The notes beneath the pieces are model-generated. The model saw nothing but the letters and a program-made list of their open reading frames with translations, did not search any database and was not told the DNA's origin. Positions 28,931 through 36,938 of a stretch of 64,000 nucleotides of DNA are shown piece by piece; within the stretch, counting starts at the first letter, position 1, and each line of letters begins with the position of its first letter. Location of the stretch: positions 4,402,001 through 4,466,000 of the forward strand of contig NZ_CP059067.1 of NCBI RefSeq assembly GCF_017795745.1. The letters are read 5' to 3'. The translations under genes were made by a program, and so were the position numbers. The stretch comes from Rhizobacter sp. AJA081-3 (GTDB taxonomy: Bacteria; Pseudomonadota; Gammaproteobacteria; Burkholderiales; Burkholderiaceae_C).

Positions 28931-30730
28931 TCAGGCGCGGATCACGCGGGCCTCGGGCGTGGCGGCATACAGCGCCTCGACCTCGGCCGCGCGGCGGCGC
29001 AGCACGGCGCCCTGGTTGATGTAGCCCTTGTCGGTGATCTCGCCGGCGTCGGCGCTGGGCGGCTCGGCCAGCCAGAGCGCGCGCGTCGGCGTCTGCGAGG
29101 AGCCGCCGCCTTCGCTGCGCAGGGCGGTGAGCGCGGCACGGGTGCGCTGCGCGAGTTCGGCCGGCGGCACATCCTTCGCCGCGGGGCTCGCGAACAGCAG
29201 CACGCCGACCTCGCCGCGGTCGTGGCCGGCGATCACCGCGTCCTGCACCAGCGGCGCCAGCGCCGACACCACGCGCAGGCGCAACGTGCCCACAGACACC
29301 CAGGTGCCCGACGAGAGCTTGAAGTCCTCCGCCACGCGGCCGTTGAAGGCCACGCCGCGCTCGGGCCGGGCCTCGTCGACCAGGAAACCGGCGTCGCCGA
29401 TGCGGTAGTAGCCCTCTTCGTCGAAGGCCTGCGTGGTCAGCGCCGGCGCATTGCGGTAGCCGGGAAACACGGAAACGCCGCGCACGCGCAGTTCCAGCTT
29501 CTCGCCGTTGGGGATGAACTTCAGTTCCATGCCGGGCAGCGGCAGGCCGATGCAACCTGCGCGCTCGAGCTTCCAGTGCGCGCTGGTGATGGCCGGCGAG
29601 GTCTCGGTCGAACCCCAGGAGGTGGTGAACCACACCGGCTCGTCGCGCACCTTGCGTGCCACCGCTTCGAGCCGCTCCCAGCTCGACTGCGCCAGCGCCG
29701 CACCCGCGTAGAACACCATGCGCAGCCGGGCGAAGAACTCGCGTGCCAGCGCCTCGTCCTGTTCGAGGAAGGGCAGCAGCATGTCGAAGCCGCGCGGCAC
29801 GTTGAAGTACAGCGTCGGCTTCACTTCCAGCAGGTTCTTCACCGACTTCTCGACCAGCCCCGGCGCCGGCCGGCCCTCGTCGATGTAGAGCGTGCCGCCG
29901 TTGCGCAGCACCAGGTTGAGGTTGTGGTTGCCGCCGAAGGTGTGGCTCCAAGGCAGCCAGTCGAGCACGACCGGCTTCTCGTGTTCGAGGAAGCGCCAGG
30001 CCTGCGCGACCATCTGCTGGTTGGCGCACAGCATGCGGTGCGTGTTGATCACCACCTTGGGGTGGCCGGTGGAGCCGGAGGTCAGCAGGTACTTGGCATG
30101 GTCGTCGGGCTGGATCGCCTCGAAGGCCTGCATCACGGCCGGGCTCTCGGCGGTGCGCGTCAGGCTGTCGAAGCTCAGCGCGCCGGGGTGCGCATCGGCG
30201 CCCTGGCTGAACACCGTGACCACACCCAGCGCGGCGCTGGCCAGCGGCGGGCCGTAGACCGCGGCATCGGACGCATAGACCAGCGCCGGCCCCAGCGTGT
30301 GCAGGATGCCCTGGATCTTGGTGTAGTCCTTGGTCAGCCGGCAGTAGGCGCTGGAGACGGTGCACACCGGCCGGCCCACGTGCATGGACGCGAGCATCAG
30401 CAGCGCATGGTCCACCGAGTTGTCGGACAGCACGACCATCGGCCGTCCCGGCGGCAGATGCAGGCCGATCAGGCTCTGCGCGATGCGGCCCACCGCCTGG
30501 CGCAGCTGCGCATAGCTCAGCTTGCGCCAGCCGCCGTCGGAGTCGCGCTCGGCCAGCGCCACGCTGTCGGGCGTGGCCGCGGCCCAGTGCTCCAGCCACT
30601 CGCCGATGCAGCGTGCGTAGGGCTTGAGAGGCTCCGGCGAGCGCAGCACGTAGGCGCCGCCATCGAAGCGCACCTGCACCGTGCGCGGCGGCGCCAGCAT
30701 CGCGGGGTCGTCGAAGAAGCTGCGGGCCAT
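28931..30730 (-). CDS. Feruloyl-CoA synthase-like ligase (TetR-controlled copy)
   Basis: This 599-residue AMP-forming ligase has phosphate loop TSGSTGHPK (217-225), TTSWGSTETSPA, and the late lysine in EITDKGYINQGAV. It shares WLPW-HTFGGNHN-type motifs with the ligase at 23993-25840, so the two are paralogues. ATG 30730 is preferred because an alternative ATG at 30742 would put the start codon inside a TetR palindrome. It is co-transcribed with the thiolase and divergent from the tetR gene. It may handle a different hydroxycinnamate or arylpropanoate from the operon copy. Confidence 0.89.
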   Translation of the reverse strand: MARSFFDDPAMLAPPRTVQVRFDGGAYVLRSPEPLKPYARCIGEWLEHWAAATPDSVALAERDSDGGWRKLSYAQLRQAVGRIAQSLIGLHLPPGRPMVVLSDNSVDHALLMLASMHVGRPVCTVSSAYCRLTKDYTKIQGILHTLGPALVYASDAAVYGPPLASAALGVVTVFSQGADAHPGALSFDSLTRTAESPAVMQAFEAIQPDDHAKYLLTSGSTGHPKVVINTHRMLCANQQMVAQAWRFLEHEKPVVLDWLPWSHTFGGNHNLNLVLRNGGTLYIDEGRPAPGLVEKSVKNLLEVKPTLYFNVPRGFDMLLPFLEQDEALAREFFARLRMVFYAGAALAQSSWERLEAVARKVRDEPVWFTTSWGSTETSPAITSAHWKLERAGCIGLPLPGMELKFIPNGEKLELRVRGVSVFPGYRNAPALTTQAFDEEGYYRIGDAGFLVDEARPERGVAFNGRVAEDFKLSSGTWVSVGTLRLRVVSALAPLVQDAVIAGHDRGEVGVLLFASPAAKDVPPAELAQRTRAALTALRSEGGGSSQTPTRALWLAEPPSADAGEITDKGYINQGAVLRRRAAEVEALYAATPEARVIRA

Positions 30731-30738
30731 GTCCGCCT

Positions 30739-30756
30739 CCATACAGTTCTGTATGG
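30739..30756. promoter_or_regulatory. TetR operator copy 1 (perfect)
   Basis: CCATACAG-TT-CTGTATGG is a perfect 8-2-8 palindrome, 8 bp before the ligase start codon on the minus strand. It also touches the -35 element of the tetR promoter, so one bound dimer could repress both directions. Confidence 0.82.
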
Positions 30757-30784
30757 TGACATGGTAGGCAAGCTGCAGGATAAT
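30756..30784 (+). promoter_or_regulatory. Sigma70-type promoter for tetR
   Basis: GTGACA (30756-30761) and GATAAT (30779-30784) are each one base from consensus and are separated by exactly 17 bp. Transcription would begin near 30791, between the two palindromes, and read into the TetR gene at 30849. Confidence 0.62.
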
Positions 30785-30818
30785 TCACATGGGGAATGCC
30801 CTAGGTGCGGAGTTCTTT

Positions 30819-30836
30819 CCGTACAGTGCTGTATGG
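30819..30836. promoter_or_regulatory. TetR operator copy 2
   Basis: CCGTACAG-TG-CTGTATGG repeats the first operator with one arm mismatch. It ends 12 bp before the TetR start codon, downstream of the predicted promoter, fitting autorepression. Centre-to-centre distance between the two copies is 80 bp. Confidence 0.8.
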
Positions 30837-30848
30837 CATCATCCCTGC

Positions 30849-31424
30849 ATGACCGCGCGAAGCACGCTGACCCCCGAGGCCTGGATCGCCGCTGCCACCG
30901 AGGTGCTGATCGACCGCGGCATCGATGCGGTGCGCGTGGACGTGCTGGCCAAGGCACTCGAAGTCACGCGCGGCAGCTTCTACTGGCACTTCAAGGACCG
31001 CGAGGCGCTGCTTACCGCGGTGCTCAAGGCCTGGCGGGATGCCGCGACCGAGCAGGTCATCGGCCGCTTCGAGGGCCAGCAGGCCGACCCGTCGGTACTG
31101 ATCGGCGAGCTGATCTCGCTGCCCTTTCGGGGCCGCGCCGCGGAGCGTGCCGCGCGCGTCGAACTGGCGATCCGCGCCTGGGCCCGCCGCGACGCGTTGG
31201 CTCGCCAGGCGGTCGACGAGGTCGATGCGCGGCGCCTGTCCTACATCTCGCAGTGCTTCTCGGCGCTGGGCTTCCCGATCGCCGAGGCGCGCGCGCGCGC
31301 CTTCATCCTCTATGCCTACGAGGTAGCAGAATCGCTGCTGTCCACTCAGGGCACGGCGGCGCAGAAGCGCGAGCGCAGCGCGCTCCTGCAGCGGCTGGTG
31401 CAGGCCCGGCTGGAGCCGGCCTGA
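30849..31424 (+). CDS. TetR-family regulator of the ligase-thiolase unit
   Basis: This 191-residue TetR protein has a helix-turn-helix at about residues 13-58 (VRVDVLAKALEVTRGSFYWHF). Its C-terminal domain (RVELAIRAWARRDALARQAV) is of the type seen in fatty- or aryl-acyl-CoA regulators. It is divergent from the ligase-thiolase unit, with two near-identical palindromes and a good promoter between. The likely ligand is a CoA thioester or the free acid. ATG 30849 is preferred because upstream in-frame starts would include the operator in the coding region. Confidence 0.9.
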   Translation: MTARSTLTPEAWIAAATEVLIDRGIDAVRVDVLAKALEVTRGSFYWHFKDREALLTAVLKAWRDAATEQVIGRFEGQQADPSVLIGELISLPFRGRAAERAARVELAIRAWARRDALARQAVDEVDARRLSYISQCFSALGFPIAEARARAFILYAYEVAESLLSTQGTAAQKRERSALLQRLVQARLEPA

Positions 31425-31518
31425 GCGGGCGGCCCCGGGCGCCGCGCTTGAGCAGCGTCAACGCAGCAGGGGTGTCGGCGACTTAGCGTGATGGCCCGAT
31501 CCGCCCCGGAGGCACGCC

Positions 31519-32340
31519 ATGAGCACGCTCAAGTCCATCCTCGTCCACGTCGATTCGTCGGCGCAATCCGCGGTGCGCCTGCGCCTGGCGGAGCAGCTGG
31601 CGCTGGCCCACGGCGCGCAGGCCGCGGCGATGTACGCCGTGACCACGGCACTGCTTCGCTACCCGATGGCGATGTCCGCCGGCGCCGACATGGCGCCGAT
31701 GCTCGCGCATGTCGACACCCAGCGCGTGGAGGCGGCACGCGCCCTGTTCGCGCGCAGCGTGGATCGCCAGCGCGTGGGCTGGCGCGAGGTCAGCGGCCAG
31801 CCGCTGATCGACGTGGCGGTGCAGGCCCTGTACGCCGATCTGGTGGTGCTCGGCCAGCGCGCGGTCGACGACACGCGCGACGTCGACGTGCCACCGGATT
31901 TCGTTTCCTCGGTGATCATCGGCAGCGGCCGGCCGACGCTGGTGGTGCCGCACATCACCACGGCGCCGACGAAGCTCGACCGCGTTCTCGTCGCCTGGAA
32001 GCCGACACCGGAATCCGCGCGGGCGGTGACGGGTGCGCTGCCGCTGCTGCTGCAGGCCAGCAAGGTCACGGTGGTGTCCTTCGACGAAGGCGACGTTGCG
32101 GCCACCGAAGCCGGCATCATCGGCTACCTGAAACTGCACGGCGTGCAGGCGGACTTCCGCCGCGAGGTGGCGCTGGCGCACGATGTCGGCGCGCAACTGC
32201 TCTCGCTGGCGGCTGACGAGCAGTCGGATCTGCTGGTGATGGGCTGCTACGGCCACGGCCGCGCGCGCGAATGGGCGCTGGGCGGCGTGTCGCGAACGGT
32301 CATCGAGTCGATGACGCTGCCGGTGCTGATGTCGCACTGA
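31519..32340 (+). CDS. Tandem universal stress protein
   Basis: This 273-residue protein contains two UspA-like domains. The N-terminal domain (about 1-145, KSILVHVDSSAQSAVRLRLA) lacks a clear glycine-rich ATP loop. The C-terminal domain (about 150-273) ends GCYGHGRAREWALGGVSRTVIESM, a recognisable USP nucleotide loop. Such proteins modulate stress survival, often in low oxygen or starvation. It starts after CCGGAGGCACGCC, a strong ribosome site. It converges on a second, single-domain Usp gene 32 bp away. No partner is evident. Confidence 0.87.
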   Translation: MSTLKSILVHVDSSAQSAVRLRLAEQLALAHGAQAAAMYAVTTALLRYPMAMSAGADMAPMLAHVDTQRVEAARALFARSVDRQRVGWREVSGQPLIDVAVQALYADLVVLGQRAVDDTRDVDVPPDFVSSVIIGSGRPTLVVPHITTAPTKLDRVLVAWKPTPESARAVTGALPLLLQASKVTVVSFDEGDVAATEAGIIGYLKLHGVQADFRREVALAHDVGAQLLSLAADEQSDLLVMGCYGHGRAREWALGGVSRTVIESMTLPVLMSH

Positions 32341-32372
32341 GCGGCACCGAGCGGGGCCCCCGCAGCGGCGGC

Positions 32373-32801
32373 TCAGTCATGTCGCACGATGGTCACCGGC
32401 AGCTGCGCGTCGTGCAGCAGCGCGTGGGCCACCGATCCGAGGCGCGTGCCCGAGGCGTCGCCCTTGCCGCGCGCGCCCATGACGATCAGGCCGCAGCCTT
32501 CTTCTTCGGCGATGTCGAGCAGCTTGTGCGCCGGCTCGCCGCTGGCGATCTCCAGGTCGTACTCGACGCCGGCCGCGCTGCACAGCGCGCTGGCTTCCTG
32601 CAGCAGGTGTTCACCGGCGCCGCGGGCGATCGCCTCGATCGCTTCCGCATCGTGCACGCGCAGCAGTTCGTACAGGCTGGCCGGCGCCTGGACATTGGCC
32701 AGCACCAGACTGGCGCGCAGCCCGTCGCTCACGAGCGCGAGTGCATGGCGCACGGCGTCAAGCGACTCGGTCGAGCCGTCGACGGGGACGAGGATCTTCA
32801 T
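32373..32801 (-). CDS. Universal stress protein (single domain)
   Basis: This 142-residue UspA-family protein starts MKILVPVDGSTESLDAVRHA and ends GLIVMGARGKGDASGTRLGSVAHALLHDAQ. The loop G-x-x-G after MGARG places it near ATP-binding Usp proteins, although the spacing (GARGKGDASGTRLGS) is the standard G-2x-G-9x-G(S) only approximately. The gene is convergent with the tandem Usp gene and lies downstream of a 120-residue hypothetical gene on the same strand. General stress protection is the family role; nothing more specific can be read. Confidence 0.88.
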   Translation of the reverse strand: MKILVPVDGSTESLDAVRHALALVSDGLRASLVLANVQAPASLYELLRVHDAEAIEAIARGAGEHLLQEASALCSAAGVEYDLEIASGEPAHKLLDIAEEEGCGLIVMGARGKGDASGTRLGSVAHALLHDAQLPVTIVRHD

Positions 32802-32850
32802 GGCAGGGCTCCTGGGGCGGCGCGGCGCAGACGGCGCGCAAGCCCCGAGA

Positions 32851-33213
32851 CTACCGCAGCCCGCCGGTGTACTTCTTGAGCACGCGCGCCCGAAGCTCTT
32901 CTTCGGTCGGCGAAGCCGGCGCGGCTGCCGCGGGCGCGTCGAGCTTCGTGTCCGGACCGGCCCTGTCCCGGGCCGGTGGCGGCGCCGGTGTGTCGGCGAT
33001 GCGCGGGCCGTGCAGCCGCTTCTCGACGTACTGGGCGTACTCCAGCAGGCGCGGGTCCTGGCTCTTCTTGGCTTCGTCGAGCACCTCGCGCGCATAGCTG
33101 AGGTCGTGCAGGAACTGCCCGACGTTCAGGTTGCGGCCGAACTCCCGGCGCAATGGCACGACCATGCGCACGAGGTAGTTCATCAACTGGCCGTCTTGTT
33201 CTTCGGCTCCCAT
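32851..33213 (-). CDS. Conserved hypothetical protein, helical with a Pro/Ala tail
   Basis: I do not recognise this 120-residue protein. Residues 1-70 look helical and charged (LRREFGRNLNVGQFLHDLSY, then AREVLDEAKKSQDPRLLEYAQYVEKRL). Residues 75-100 are rich in Pro and Ala, and the C-terminus ends LRARVLKKYTGGLR. There is no signal peptide or membrane segment. It lies between the ammonium transporter and Usp genes, all on the minus strand, with gaps of 38 and 49 bp, so the three may be one transcript. Codon use matches its neighbours, supporting a real gene. Confidence 0.7.
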   Translation of the reverse strand: MGAEEQDGQLMNYLVRMVVPLRREFGRNLNVGQFLHDLSYAREVLDEAKKSQDPRLLEYAQYVEKRLHGPRIADTPAPPPARDRAGPDTKLDAPAAAAPASPTEEELRARVLKKYTGGLR

Positions 33214-33251
33214 GTCCGGCGCCCTCCGATGTGTGGGTCAGTCGCGCGGGA

Positions 33252-34565
33252 TCAGGCGTTGGGGGCGAGCATCTCTCCGTGCTGCGCGATGTCCAGGCCG
33301 ACCTTCTCCTGTTCGGCGTCGACACGCAGCGGCACGACCAGGCCGATGACGCGCAGGATGACCCAGGTGCCCACGCCGGCAAACGCCATCACAGCGGCGG
33401 CGCCGATGGTGTTGGTGAGCACCGTGGCGGTGACCGGCGCGATGGCGGCAGTGGCGAACACCGGCGTCAGCACCGTGCCGACGATGCCGCCCACGCCGTG
33501 CAGCGCGAACACGTCCAGCGAATCATCGATGCCGGTGAGCGCCTTGAAGCCCACCACCGAGAAGAAGCAGATCACGCCGGCGACCGCGCCGATGATCATG
33601 GCGCCGTTGAAGCCGACGTAGCCCGACGCGGGCGTGACGGCGATCAGGCCGGCGATGGCGCCGGTCATCGTGCCCAGCACGCTCCACTGGCCGCGGCGCA
33701 TGAATTCGCAGAAGCCCCACAGCATGGCGCCGGCACAGGCGGCCACCTGCGTGGCCAGCAGCGCGCCACCGGCACGGGCGCTGGCCTCGAAGGCCGAGCC
33801 GGCGTTGAAGCCGAACCAGCCGGCCCACAGCAGGCCTGCGCCGAGCACGGTGATGAGCAGGTTGTGCGGCACCATCGGCTCCTTGCCGAAACCGCGCCGC
33901 GGCCCGAGCACCCAGGCCGCCACCAGGCCGCTGGCACCTGCGGCGATGTGCACGACCGTGCCGCCGGCGAAGTCCATGTGGCCTTGCTGGGCGAGCCAGC
34001 CTTCGGGGTGCCAGATCCAGTGGGCGATCGGCGCGTAGATCAGGGTCGACCACAGCGCGGCGAAGACGATCGTCACCCCCAGGCGCATGCGCTCGGCAGT
34101 CGCGCCGAGCACCAGCGCGAAGGTGATGATCGCGAAGGACAGCTGGAACAGGAAGAAGACCGACTCGGGAATCGTCGGCGCCACGATGTGCGCGCCGACC
34201 TTCTTGCCGATCAGGCCTTCGCCGAAGACACGGTCCAGGCCGCCGAAGAAGGGCGAGCCATGGCTGAAGGCCAGCGAGTAGCCGATCATCGCCCAGCACA
34301 GCGTGATGACCGCGGCCGCCGCCACCGTGTGCGCCACGATCGACAGGGCGTTCTTGGTGCGCAGCATGCCGCTGTAGAAGAGAATGATGCCGGGCATCGT
34401 CATCAGCAGCACCAGCACGGTGGAGATCAGCATCCAGGCGATGTCGCCGCCGTTGAACACGGGGGCTGCCGCCGCCGCGGCAGCAGGGGCCTGGGCCCAG
34501 GCCGGCAGGGTGGCCGCCAGCGTGAGGCCGCCAATGCAGGCGCGGGCAGTAAGGGTGTGCGTCAT
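33252..34565 (-). CDS. amtB: Ammonium transporter (Amt family)
   Basis: This 437-residue channel has a signal peptide (to about residue 25, ending PAWAQA) followed by about eleven membrane helices. Conserved residues include the twin pore histidines in FAGGTVVHIAAG and VFALHGVGGIVG and the motif NAGSAFEA. ATG 34565 gives a normal Amt signal peptide; an upstream ATG would add a hydrophilic 29 residues. No glnK (PII) gene accompanies it, unlike most amtB loci. The upstream 268 bp show no convincing sigma54 promoter. Confidence 0.94.
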   Translation of the reverse strand: MTHTLTARACIGGLTLAATLPAWAQAPAAAAAAAPVFNGGDIAWMLISTVLVLLMTMPGIILFYSGMLRTKNALSIVAHTVAAAAVITLCWAMIGYSLAFSHGSPFFGGLDRVFGEGLIGKKVGAHIVAPTIPESVFFLFQLSFAIITFALVLGATAERMRLGVTIVFAALWSTLIYAPIAHWIWHPEGWLAQQGHMDFAGGTVVHIAAGASGLVAAWVLGPRRGFGKEPMVPHNLLITVLGAGLLWAGWFGFNAGSAFEASARAGGALLATQVAACAGAMLWGFCEFMRRGQWSVLGTMTGAIAGLIAVTPASGYVGFNGAMIIGAVAGVICFFSVVGFKALTGIDDSLDVFALHGVGGIVGTVLTPVFATAAIAPVTATVLTNTIGAAAVMAFAGVGTWVILRVIGLVVPLRVDAEQEKVGLDIAQHGEMLAPNA

Positions 34566-34833
34566 CTGATGAACCTCCGTGTCGCCGGATGGCGTTGTCT
34601 CGTCACAGATGAGCGGGAATGTATACATGACAGCCCCAAGGCGGTGATGCACAAATCACGTCCTGGCCCGCACTCTGCGTGCACAACTGCGCGGTTCAGG
34701 GACGATTCGCGGTCAAACATGAACTTTCCCCGCCGTGCTGTCCGGCCTGGCGCATGACGCCCTGTGTCAAACCCCGATGGCCGTGCCGCGGGGGGCCGAT
34801 AGCATGCCCGCACTCACGATCCGGAGCCCGAGA

Positions 34834-36000
34834 ATGAAATTCCCGACCCACCTTGCCCTGGTCGCCGCGTGCGTCGCCAGCCTCGCCCTCCCGGCCGCCG
34901 CCCAGACGGCCGGCCCGATCAAGGTCGGCCTGATGCTGCCGGCCACCGGCACCTTCGCCGCCCTGGGCGACATGATCGAGAAGGGCTTCAAGCTGCACGT
35001 GCAGGAGCAGGGCGGCAAGCTCGCCGGCCGCGAGATCCAGTACTTCCGCGTCGACGACGAGAGCGATCCTTCCAAGGCCACAGACAACGTCAACAAGCTG
35101 ATCAAGCGCGACCAGGTCGACGTGCTCGTGGGCACGGTGCACTCGGGCGTGGCGCTGGCCATGGCCAAGGCCGCCAAGGAAAGCAACACGCTGCTGATCG
35201 TGCCCAACGCCGGCGCCGATGCGATCACCGGGCCGATGTGCGGCCCGAACATCGTGCGCAGCAGCTTCAGCAACTGGCAGCCGGGTTACTCCACCGGCGT
35301 GGTGGCAGCCCAGAAGGGCTACAAGCGCGCCATGACCATCACCTGGAACTACGCCGCCGGGCTGGAGACGGTCAAGGGCTTCACCGAAGCCTTCGAGAAG
35401 GGCGGCGGCAAGGTCATCAAGGACCTGAGCCTGCCCTTCCCCGGCGTGGAGTTCCAGGCCCTGCTCACCGAGATCGCGGCGCAGAAGCCCGACGTGGTGT
35501 TCGCCTTCTTCGCCGGCGGTGGCGCCGTCAAGTTCGTCAAGGACTACGACGCCGCGGGCCTGAAGAAGGCCGTGCCGCTGTTCGGCTCGGGCTTCCTGAC
35601 CGACGGCACGCTGGAGGCGCAGGGCGCCTCGGCGCAGGGCCTGTTCACCACGCTGCACTACGCCGACAGCCTGGACATCCCGAAGAACAACGCCTTCCGC
35701 AAGAGCTTCGCTCTGACCTACAAGCAGAACGCCGACGTCTACGCCGTGCAGGGCTACGACGCAGCGCAGCTGCTCGCCGCCGGCCTGAACGCCGTGAAGG
35801 GCGACATGGGCAAGCGAGACGCGATGCTCGCCGCCATGCGCAAGGCGACGGTGGACAGCCCGCGCGGCAAGTTCACTCTCTCGGCCGGCGGCAACCCGGT
35901 TCAGGACATGTACCTGCGCGAGGCCAAGGGGCCGAACAACGAGTACCGCGCGGTGGCGGTGAAGGCGCTGGCCGACCCGGCGCGCGGCTGCAAGCTGTAA
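34834..36000 (+). CDS. Periplasmic substrate-binding protein of LIV transporter (cluster 3)
   Basis: This 388-residue type I binding protein has a signal peptide (MKFPTHLALVAACVASLALP, then AAAQ) and the mature start GPIKVGLMLPATGTFAALGD. It heads the third LIV cassette and is followed by an intrinsic terminator before livH, so it can be made in excess over the membrane parts. The sequence resembles aromatic-compound binding members of this family, but the ligand is not readable. The adjacent divergent ammonium transporter could instead suggest a nitrogenous solute. ATG 34834 has upstream CCCGAGA. Confidence 0.88.
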   Translation: MKFPTHLALVAACVASLALPAAAQTAGPIKVGLMLPATGTFAALGDMIEKGFKLHVQEQGGKLAGREIQYFRVDDESDPSKATDNVNKLIKRDQVDVLVGTVHSGVALAMAKAAKESNTLLIVPNAGADAITGPMCGPNIVRSSFSNWQPGYSTGVVAAQKGYKRAMTITWNYAAGLETVKGFTEAFEKGGGKVIKDLSLPFPGVEFQALLTEIAAQKPDVVFAFFAGGGAVKFVKDYDAAGLKKAVPLFGSGFLTDGTLEAQGASAQGLFTTLHYADSLDIPKNNAFRKSFALTYKQNADVYAVQGYDAAQLLAAGLNAVKGDMGKRDAMLAAMRKATVDSPRGKFTLSAGGNPVQDMYLREAKGPNNEYRAVAVKALADPARGCKL

Positions 36001-36024
36001 AGTCGGGCCCGCGTCCCGATCCCG

Positions 36025-36050
36025 AGGGCGGCAACGAGCCGCCCTTTTTT
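36025..36050 (+). terminator. Intrinsic terminator between binding protein and livH
   Basis: AGGGCGGC-AACGA-GCCGCCCT forms a perfect 8-bp stem with a 5-nt loop, followed by six T (36045-36050), 24 bp after the binding-protein stop. It is the clearest terminator in the window. The livH start lies only 16 bp beyond it, so some read-through must feed the downstream genes, lowering their expression relative to the binding protein. Confidence 0.85.
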
Positions 36051-36065
36051 CATGTGCCCTGCTCC

Positions 36066-36938
36066 GTGGACTTCGCCACCTTCCTCGTCCAGTGCCTGAA
36101 TGCCGTCCAGTACGGCCTGCTGCTGTTCCTCGTGGCCAGCGGCCTGACGCTGATCTTCGGGATCATGGGCGTCATCAACCTGGCGCACGGCAGCTTCTAC
36201 ATGATCGGGGCCTACCTGGCCTTCGTGCTGGCGCCCTACTTCGGCGACTGGTACCTGACCAAGCTGCTGGCGGGCGTGGTGCTCGCGGCGGTGTTCGGCT
36301 ACCTGCTGGAGTGGGCCTTCTTCAGCTTCCTCTACCAGCGCGAGCACCTGCAGCAGGTGCTGATGACCTATGCGCTGATCCTCGTCTTCGAGGAGCTGCG
36401 CTCGATGCTGGTGGGCAACGACGTGCACGGCGTGCAGGCGCCTTCGTGGCTTGCCGGCGGCTTCAAGCTCGGCGAGCTGATGAGCTACCCCTGGTACCGC
36501 GTGTTCGCGTCGGTCGCCTGCATCGTGCTGGCGCTGGCCCTGTACGGCGTGGTCAACCGCACGCGGCTGGGCATGATGATCCGTGCCGGGGCGAGCAACC
36601 GCGACATGGTGCGTGGCCTGGGCATCGACATCCAGCGCCTGTATCGCATCGTCTTCGCCGGCGGCGTGGCGCTGGCGGCGCTGGCCGGCATGATCGCCGC
36701 GCCGCTGTCGTCGGTGTACCCGGGCATGGGCGGCAGCGTGCTGATCATCTGCTTCGTGGTGGTGGTGATCGGCGGCATCGGCTCGATCACCGGCGCACTG
36801 GTGGCCTCGCTGCTGGTGGGCTTCGTCGACACCTTCGGCAAGGTGTTCTTTGCCGAGTACAGCGGCATCGGCGTGTACCTGCTGATGGCGGTGATCCTCG
36901 TCTGGCGCCCCGAGGGCCTGATGAGGCGGAGCTTCTGA
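36066..36938 (+). CDS. livH: LIV-type ABC transporter permease LivH (cluster 3)
   Basis: This 290-residue inner-membrane permease contains LIFGIMGVINLAHGSFYMIG and the coupling region GMMIRAGASNRDMVRGLGID. The start is probably GTG 36066 (VDFATFLVQCLNAVQYGLLL), which matches the usual LivH N-terminus; GTG 36054 is an in-frame alternative. No ATG in this frame fits, and no strong ribosome site is seen. It lies immediately after an intrinsic terminator, consistent with reduced expression. The stop abuts the livM start with no gap. Confidence 0.91.
   Translation: MDFATFLVQCLNAVQYGLLLFLVASGLTLIFGIMGVINLAHGSFYMIGAYLAFVLAPYFGDWYLTKLLAGVVLAAVFGYLLEWAFFSFLYQREHLQQVLMTYALILVFEELRSMLVGNDVHGVQAPSWLAGGFKLGELMSYPWYRVFASVACIVLALALYGVVNRTRLGMMIRAGASNRDMVRGLGIDIQRLYRIVFAGGVALAALAGMIAAPLSSVYPGMGGSVLIICFVVVVIGGIGSITGALVASLLVGFVDTFGKVFFAEYSGIGVYLLMAVILVWRPEGLMRRSF

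Noticed and set aside
31425-31518. Possible terminator after the TetR gene
   Set aside because: The region is GC-rich, but no stem is followed by a T-run.
34566-34833. Possible NtrC sites and sigma54 promoter upstream of amtB
   Set aside because: GTGCA-like segments occur, but spacing and the -24/-12 elements do not match well enough to call.
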